In this document: piece after piece, positions 56,715-64,000 of the stretch
How positions within the stretch are numbered: the first letter of the stretch is position 1
Layout of the letters: each line of letters begins with the position of its first letter
Source: Aphelocoma coerulescens
Taxonomy: Eukaryota > Chordata > Aves > Passeriformes > Corvidae
Length of the DNA stretch: 64,000 nt
Direction of reading: 5' to 3'
NCBI RefSeq assembly: GCF_041296385.1
Contig: NW_027183598.1
Coordinates: forward strand, 124,001-188,000
Notes under the pieces: generated by a model
Told to the model about the DNA's origin: nothing
The model's database searches: none
The model's input: only the letters and a program-made list of their open reading frames with translations
Position numbers and translations under genes: made by a program

Positions 56715-58982
56715 GGACAGAGTGCATCAGGGAGTTTGGTGTGGCTTACATGCGGCAAGGAGAAGGTGCAGCCCCAAACTGGCTTTCACTTCTAGAACCT
56801 TTTGCTATTGCGGGAGCAGCTGCTGGAGCTTTTCAACCGAGCTGCAAGAGTGAAAAGTGTGATGGCATGTCTATCTGAGAAGGAAGGTTCGGTGCCGCAG
56901 CCTGTTGTGCACAATTTATATGCTGATAAGAGAAGGGGGTGCTTTTGCAACGTTTTCCTTCCTGACACTTCTGTCTCTGTGAGCTTTAGCTGCTTGGACT
57001 CAGGGATACCGAAGGTATGTGAAAGTGACTGGGATGCGAGAATCATGTTGCACAGGGAACAGGGAAGGTCAGCAAATGTTTCCTGTCCTGGCACATCTCT
57101 CAGTCTGAACTGCAGCTGCAGATGCTTCACTTCCGCCAAGGACTCTGCCACCTTGAGAGAAGGATGCGCTCTATGGAGTTGAGAAAGAAAGTGCGTCTCA
57201 CTAGCTTCTTTCCTCTACTTCATAGACAGCAAAGGGGCTATGAAAGGCAGCACTGGCTTTTTGTTCTAGGACTTCTTCTTTACAAGCAGCTGCTGGATGT
57301 TTGGAAGGGGGTTTGGGATATGCAAAAATGAGAGGCTAAGATGGTAAGAGGGTAAGATGGAAGTCATCTGGCAAAAGCAGAGCTCACAAAAGGGCCAGCT
57401 GAGAAAGCTCTTGCTGCCTACAACTTCAACTGCACCCCTCAAAGCAGCAGCACACACGCTGCTCTCGGCACTTTCCTTCTCAGCTCTACGCACCATCCTA
57501 AGCCTTGCCTCTCCCACACTCAGGATCCAAAGACAACGGCACCAGGGACTGCTCACACACTAAAGGCACCAGGACAAAAGGCTCACCAGCTTGGCCTTTG
57601 CATTCCCGCTGACAGCTCCACAGCTTGAACCCAGAGAACTGCCTGCTGCCAACAGCCTTTCCAATCACTCTGAGCACCTCATGACAAGGAGTGTGGGGAA
57701 TGAATCTCCAGCAGCCTCCTGCCCCAGGCTGTCCCCCGGGAGCAGCCCTGCTCCAGGCCGTGACTGCCACCTGCACAGCCAAAGGACCCAGAGCCGGTGT
57801 TACACACCACGGCTGTGCCTGGCACAGAGACACCAGTGGCCACACAAGTGGCCATGGCACTGTCCACACACAGTCCCTGCTGCTGCTCCCCCAGCCGCTG
57901 GCACCAACTCCCAGCCACCCACTCCTAAAGCCACGGGGCCCACTGGGACACTGCGGGGGCTCGTGGAAGCCAGCGGCCATTGTGACACAGCGGGGCTGCA
58001 CAGAGCCCACGGTGCTTTGTGACCCGTGGCTCCCAGGAGAGCCTTTGTGATGCTGGGGAACTACAAGGAAGCCTGGCTCCTCTGTGACACCACCACAGAA
58101 GCTCAGGGGAGCCCTGGAGACCGTGCTGATGCTATGGAACCTGATGCAACCCTGCCTCCTCTGTGACACCACAGAAGCTCTTGGAGCCCTGGAGACCGTG
58201 GTGATGCTATGGAACCTGATGCAACCCTGCCTCCTCTGTGACACCACAGAACCTCTGGGAGCCCTGGAGACCGTGCTGATGCTATGGAACCTGATGCAAC
58301 CCTGCCTCCACTGTGACACCACAGAAGCTCAGGGAGCCCTGGAGACTGTGGTGATGCTATGGAACCTGATGCAACCCTGCCTCCACTGTGACACCACAGA
58401 ACCTCTGGGAGCCCTGGAGACCGTGCTGATGCTATGGAACCTGATGCAACCCTGCCTCCACTGTGACACCACAGAAGCTCGGGGAGCTCTGCAGACCGTG
58501 GGGATGCTGGCGAAGCTGACGGAACCCTGGGCACCACAGTGACGCTATGGAACCTGGTGGAACCGAGGGGCCACAGTGACACTGTGGGGCCTTTTGGAAG
58601 CAACAGGACCCTGGTGGGAAGCCACGGGATGATTAATCCTGCACGAACCTGCTCCAGGTGGGCTCCTCTCTCCCGGCTTCCACAGGTGCTGCTAGGATCC
58701 CACTCCGGCACTGGCTTGGCACGGGCTCACGGCTTCCTTTGGCAATGGCTCTGCTCCAGGATGGCATGCTGCAGAGAATGCAGGTAGATTTTGTGCTCAC
58801 TCCTGGCATGCAGCTGGACAATAAAGCCTGATCCAGCCCCCCCTCAGCATATGTCCGGCTCTGGCATTGGGGCGGGGCAACTTTGGGAGCAGCCCCAGCC
58901 CTGCTCCTGCTCCCGGCTGGGCACCCAGCTGCTGGGACACAGGTGTGTCCTGATGCCACCGTCTACTCCTTTGAGAAGGGGA
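56715..58982. repeat. Satellite unit 18
   Basis: 2,268 bp. Markers C A C G C A, identical to unit 13. Array at 58114-58488. Confidence 0.95.
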
Positions 58983-61250
58983 GGACAGAGTGCATCAGGG
59001 AGTTTGGTGTGGCTTACATGCGGCAAGGAGAAGGTGCAGCCCCAAACTGGCTTTCACTTCTAGAACCTTTTGCTATTGCGGGAGCAGCTGCTGGAGCTTT
59101 TCAACCGAGCTGCAAGAGTGAAAAGTGTGATGGCATGTCTATCTGAGAAGGAAGGTTCGGTGCCGCAGCCTGTTGTGCACAATTTATATGCTGATAAGAG
59201 AAGGGGGTGCTTTTGGAACGTTTTCCTTCCTGACACTTCTGTCTCTGTGAGCTTTAGCTGCTTGGACTCAGGGATACCGAAGGTATGTGAAAGTGACTGG
59301 GATGCGAGAATCATGTTGCACAGGGAACAGGGAAGGTCAGCAAATGTTTCCTGTCCTGGCACATCTCTCAGTCTGAACTGCAGCTGCAGATGCTTCACTT
59401 CCGCCAAGGACTCTGCCACCTTGAGAGAAGGATGCGCTCTATGGAGTTGAGAAAGAAAGTGCGTCTCACTAGCTTCTTTCCTCTACTTCATAGACAGCAA
59501 AGGGGCTATGAAAGGCAGCACTGGCTTTTTGTTCTAGGACTTCTTCTTTACAAGCAGCTGCTGGATGTTTGGAAGGGGGTTTGGGATATGCAAAAATGAG
59601 AGGCTAAGATGGTAAGAGGGTAAGATGGAAGTCATCTGGCAAAAGCAGAGCTCACAAAAGGGCCAGCTGAGAAAGCTCTTGCTGCCTACAACTTCAACTG
59701 CACCCCTCAAAGCAGCAGCACACACGCTGCTCTCGGCACTTTCCTTCTCAGCTCTACGCACCATCCTAAGCCTTGCCTCTCCCACACTCAGGATCCAAAG
59801 ACAACGGCACCAGGGACTGCTCACACACTAAAGGCACCAGGACAAAAGGCTCACCAGCTTGGCCTTTGCATTCCCGCTGACAGCTCCACAGCTTGAACCC
59901 AGAGAACTGCCTGCTGCCAACAGCCTTTCCAATCACTCTGAGCACCTCATGACAAGGAGTGTGGGGAATGAATCTCCAGCAGCCTCCTGCCCCAGGCTGT
60001 CCCCCGGGAGCAGCCCTGCTCCAGGCCGTGACTGCCACCTGCACAGCCAAAGGACCCAGAGCCGGTGTTACACACCACGGCTGTGCCTGGCACAGAGACA
60101 CCAGTGGCCACACAAGTGGCCATGGCACTGTCCACACACAGTCCCTGCTGCTGCTCCCCCAGCCGCTGGCACCAACTCCCAGCCACCCACTCCTAAAGCC
60201 ACGGGGCCCACTGGGACACTGCGGGGGCTCGTGGAAGCCAGCGGCCATTGTGACACAGCGGGGCTGCACAGAGCCCACGGTGCTTTGTGACCCGTGGCTC
60301 CCAGGAGAGCCTTTGTGATGCTGGGGAACTACAAGGAAGCCTGGCTCCTCTGTGACACCACCACAGAAGCTCAGGGGAGCCCTGGAGACCGTGCTGATGC
60401 TATGGAACCTGATGCAACCCTGCCTCCTCTGTGACACCACAGAAGCTCTTGGAGCCCTGGAGACCGTGGTGATGCTATGGAACCTGATGCAACCCTGCCT
60501 CCTCTGTGACACCACAGAACCTCTGGGAGCCCTGGAGACCGTGCTGATGCTATGGAACCTGATGCAACCCTGCCTCCACTGTGACACCACAGAAGCTCAG
60601 GGAGCCCTGGAGACTGTGGTGATGCTATGGAACCTGATGCAACCCTGCCTCCACTGTGACACCACAGAACCTCTGGGAGCCCTGGAGACCGTGCTGATGC
60701 TATGGAACCTGATGCAACCCTGCCTCCACTGTGACACCACAGAAGCTCGGGGAGCTCTGCAGACCGTGGGGATGCTGGCGAAGCTGACGGAACCCTGGGC
60801 ACCACAGTGACGCTATGGAACCTGGTGGAACCGAGGGGCCACAGTGACACTGTGGGGCCTTTTGGAAGCAACAGGACCCTGGTGGGAAGCCACGGGATGA
60901 TTAATCCTGCACGAACCTGCTCCAGGTGGGCTCCTCTCTCCCGGCTTCCACAGGTGCTGCTAGGATCCCACTCCGGCACTGGCTTGGCACGGGCTCACGG
61001 CTTCCTTTGGCAATGGCTCTGCTCCAGGATGGCATGCTGCAGAGAATGCAGGTAGATTTTGTGCTCACTCCTGGCATGCAGCTGGACAATAAAGCCTGAT
61101 CCAGCCCCCCCTCAGCATATGTCCGGCTCTGGCATTGGGGCGGGGCAACTTTGGGAGCAGCCCCAGCCCTGCTCCTGCTCCCGGCTGGGCACCCAGCTGC
61201 TGGGACACAGGTGTGTCCTGATGCCACCGTCTACTCCTTTGAGAAGGGGA
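58983..61250. repeat. Satellite unit 19
   Basis: 2,268 bp. Markers G A C G C A, identical to unit 14. Array at 60382-60756. Confidence 0.95.
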
Positions 61251-63518
61251 GGACAGAGTGCATCAGGGAGTTTGGTGTGGCTTACATGCGGCAAGGAGAA
61301 GGTGCAGCCCCAAACTGGCTTTCACTTCTAGAACCTTTTGCTATTGCGGGAGCAGCTGCTGGAGCTTTTCAACCGAGCTGCAAGAGTGAAAAGTGTGATG
61401 GCATGTCTATCTGAGAAGGAAGGTTCGGTGCCGCAGCCTGTTGTGCACAATTTATATGCTGATAAGAGAAGGGGGTGCTTTTGCAACGTTTTCCTTCCTG
61501 ACACTTCTGTCTCTGTGAGCTTTAGCTGCTTGGACTCAGGGATACCGAAGGTATGTGAAAGTGACTGGGATGCGAGAATCATGTTGCACAGGGAACAGGG
61601 AAGGTCAGCAAATGTTTCCTGTCCTGGCACATCTCTCAGTCTGAACTGCAGCTGCAGATGCTTCACTTCCGCCAAGGACTCTGCCACCTTGAGAGAAGGA
61701 TGCGCTCTATGGAGTTGAGAAAGAAAGTGCGTCTCACTAGCTTCTTTCCTCTACTTCATAGACAGCAAAGGGGCTATGAAAGGCAGCACTGGCTTTTTGT
61801 TCTAGGACTTCTTCTTTACAAGCAGCTGCTGGATGTTTGGAAGGGGGTTTGGGATATGCAAAAATGAGAGGCTAAGATGGTAAGAGGGTAAGATGGAAGT
61901 CATCTGGCAAAAGCAGAGCTCACAAAAGGGCCAGCTGAGAAAGCTCTTGCTGCCTACAACTTCAACTGCACCCCTCAAAGCAGCAGCACACACGCTGCTC
62001 TCGGCACTTTCCTTCTCAGCTCTACGCACCATCCTAAGCCTTGCCTCTCCCACACTCAGGATCCAAAGACAACGGCACCAGGGACTGCTCACACACTAAA
62101 GGCACCAGGACAAAAGGCTCACCAGCTTGGCCTTTGCATTCCCGCTGACAGCTCCACAGCTTGAACCCAGAGAACTGCCTGCTGCCAACAGCCTTTCCAA
62201 TCACTCTGAGCACCTCATGACAAGGAGTGTGGGGAATGAATCTCCAGCAGCCTCCTGCCCCAGGCTGTCCCCCGGGAGCAGCCCTGCTCCAGGCCGTGAC
62301 TGCCACCTGCACAGCCAAAGGACCCAGAGCCGGTGTTACACACCACGGCTGTGCCTGGCACAGAGACACCAGTGGCCACACAAGTGGCCATGGCACTGTC
62401 CACACACAGTCCCTGCTGCTGCTCCCCCAGCCGCTGGCACCAACTCCCAGCCACCCACTCCTAAAGCCACGGGGCCCACTGGGACACTGCGGGGGCTCGT
62501 GGAAGCCAGCGGCCATTGTGACACAGCGGGGCTGCACAGAGCCCACGGTGCTTTGTGACCCGTGGCTCCCAGGAGAGCCTTTGTGATGCTGGGGAACTAC
62601 AAGGAAGCCTGGCTCCTCTGTGACACCACCACAGAAGCTCAGGGGAGCCCTGGAGACCGTGCTGATGCTATTGAACCTGATGCAACCCTGCCTCCTCTGT
62701 GACACCACAGAAGCTCTTGGAGCCCTGGAGACCGTGGTGATGCTATGGAACCTGAGGCAACCCTGCCTCCTCTGTGACACCACAGAACCTCTGGGAGCCC
62801 TGGAGACCGTGCTGATGCTATGGAACCTGATGCAACCCTGCCTCCACTGTGACACCACAGAAGCTCAGGGAGCCCTGGAGACTGTGGTGATGCTATGGAA
62901 CCTGATGCAACCCTGCCTCCACTGTGACACCACAGAACCTCTGGGAGCCCTGGAGACCGTGCTGATGCTATGGAACCTGATGCAACCCTGCCTCCACTGT
63001 GACACCACAGAAGCTCGGGGAGCTCTGCAGACCGTGGGGATGCTGGCGAAGCTGACGGAACCCTGGGCACCACAGTGACGCTATGGAACCTGGTGGAACC
63101 GAGGGGCCACAGTGACACTGTGGGGCCTTTTGGAAGCAACAGGACCCTGGTGGGAAGCCACGGGATGATTAATCCTGCACGAACCTGCTCCAGGTGGGCT
63201 CCTCTCTCCCGGCTTCCACAGGTGCTGCTAGGATCCCACTCCGGCACTGGCTTGGCACGGGCTCACGGCTTCCTTTGGCAATGGCTCTGCTCCAGGATGG
63301 CATGCTGCAGAGAATGCAGGTAGATTTTGTGCTCACTCCTGGCATGCAGCTGGACAATAAAGCCTGATCCAGCCCCCCTTCAGCATATGTCCGGCTCTGG
63401 CATTGGGGCGGGGCAACTTTGGGAGCAGCCCCAGCCCTGCTCCTGCTCCCGGCTGGGCACCCAGCTGCTGGGACACAGGTGTGTCCTGATGCCACCGTCT
63501 ACTCCTTTGAGAAGGGGA
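61251..63518. repeat. Satellite unit 20
   Basis: 2,268 bp. Markers C A C T C A, matching unit 4 including its CCTGAGGCAACCC and CCCCCCTTCAGC variants. Array at 62650-63024. Confidence 0.95.
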
Positions 63519-64000
63519 GGACAGAGTGCATCAGGGAGTTTGGTGTGGCTTACATGCGGCAAGGAGAAGGTGCAGCCCCAAACTGGCTTTCACTTCTAGA
63601 ACCTTTTGCTATTGCGGGAGCAGCTGCTGGAGCTTTTCAACCGAGCTGCAAGAGTGAAAAGTGTGATGGCATGTCTATCTGAGAAGGAAGGTTCGGTGCC
63701 GCAGCCTGTTGTGCACAATTTATATGCTGATAAGAGAAGGGGGTGCTTTTGGAACGTTTTCCTTCCTGACACTTCTGTCTCTGTGAGCTTTAGCTGCTTG
63801 GACTCAGGGATACCGAAGGTATGTGAAAGTGACTGGGATGCGAGAATCATGTTGCACAGGGAACAGGGAAGGTCAGCAAATGTTTCCTGTCCTGGCACAT
63901 CTCTCAGTCTGAACTGCAGCTGCAGATGCTTCACTTCCGCCAAGGACTCTGCCACCTTGAGAGAAGGATGCGCTCTATGGAGTTGAGAAAGAAAGTGCGT
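63519..64000. repeat. Satellite unit 21, partial (cut by window end)
   Basis: First 482 bp of a further monomer, with G at unit position 234. The array continues beyond the window, as it does to the left of base 1. Confidence 0.95.

Overview
The window looks like vertebrate, almost certainly bird, genomic DNA. There are no bacterial-style operons. It is a long tandem array of a 2,268-bp satellite interrupted three times by one defective endogenous retrovirus (ERV). The avian assignment is an inference from the env gene, whose transmembrane subunit has the alpharetrovirus (avian leukosis/sarcoma type) layout, and from the betaretrovirus-like gag and integrase remnants typical of avian class II ERVs.

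Layout: counting phase from base 1, satellite units 1-20 start at 1, 2269, 10569, 12837, 15105, 17372, 19565, 21833, 24101, 26369, 28637, 30905, 39274, 41542, 43810, 46078, 48346, 56715, 58983 and 61251. A partial unit 21 begins at 63519. Each unit carries a nested array of 75-bp subrepeats, five in most units and four in units 2 and 6. Units 2, 12 and 17 carry the proviruses at 3603-9704, 32239-38334 and 49680-55775. No host gene was recognised in the satellite. The ORFs in it are open because of composition and because the 75-bp period is a multiple of three.

Each provirus has two LTRs of 832 bp (identical by eye), a Lys-tRNA-like primer binding site, and a leader of about 600 nt with six degenerate tandem stem-loop units. 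Then come a splice donor, a gag reading frame fused in frame to the C-terminal end of integrase, an env gene, a short polypurine tract and the 3' LTR. Most of capsid, all of nucleocapsid, protease and reverse transcriptase, and the catalytic part of integrase are missing, so the element cannot replicate alone. Gag-integrase is open over 836 codons in copies 2 and 3. Copy 1 has a nonsense codon at 6417. Env (452 codons from its ATG) reads the same in all three copies and its last 36 codons lie inside the 3' LTR.

All three proviruses have the same site in the unit, the same 5-bp target duplication (TTTGT), the same flanking A-to-T variant and the same internal deletion. One integration into one satellite monomer, followed by amplification of that monomer with its neighbours, explains this better than three integrations. 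Unit variants agree: units 11-14 match units 16-19 position by position, and units 1-2 match 11-12 and 16-17. This defines a higher-order repeat of 17,441 bp (five monomers plus a provirus).

For unit entries, 'markers' are bases at unit positions 234, 688, 743, 1422, 1549 and 1867, numbered as in unit 1. All comparisons were made by reading, not by alignment software.
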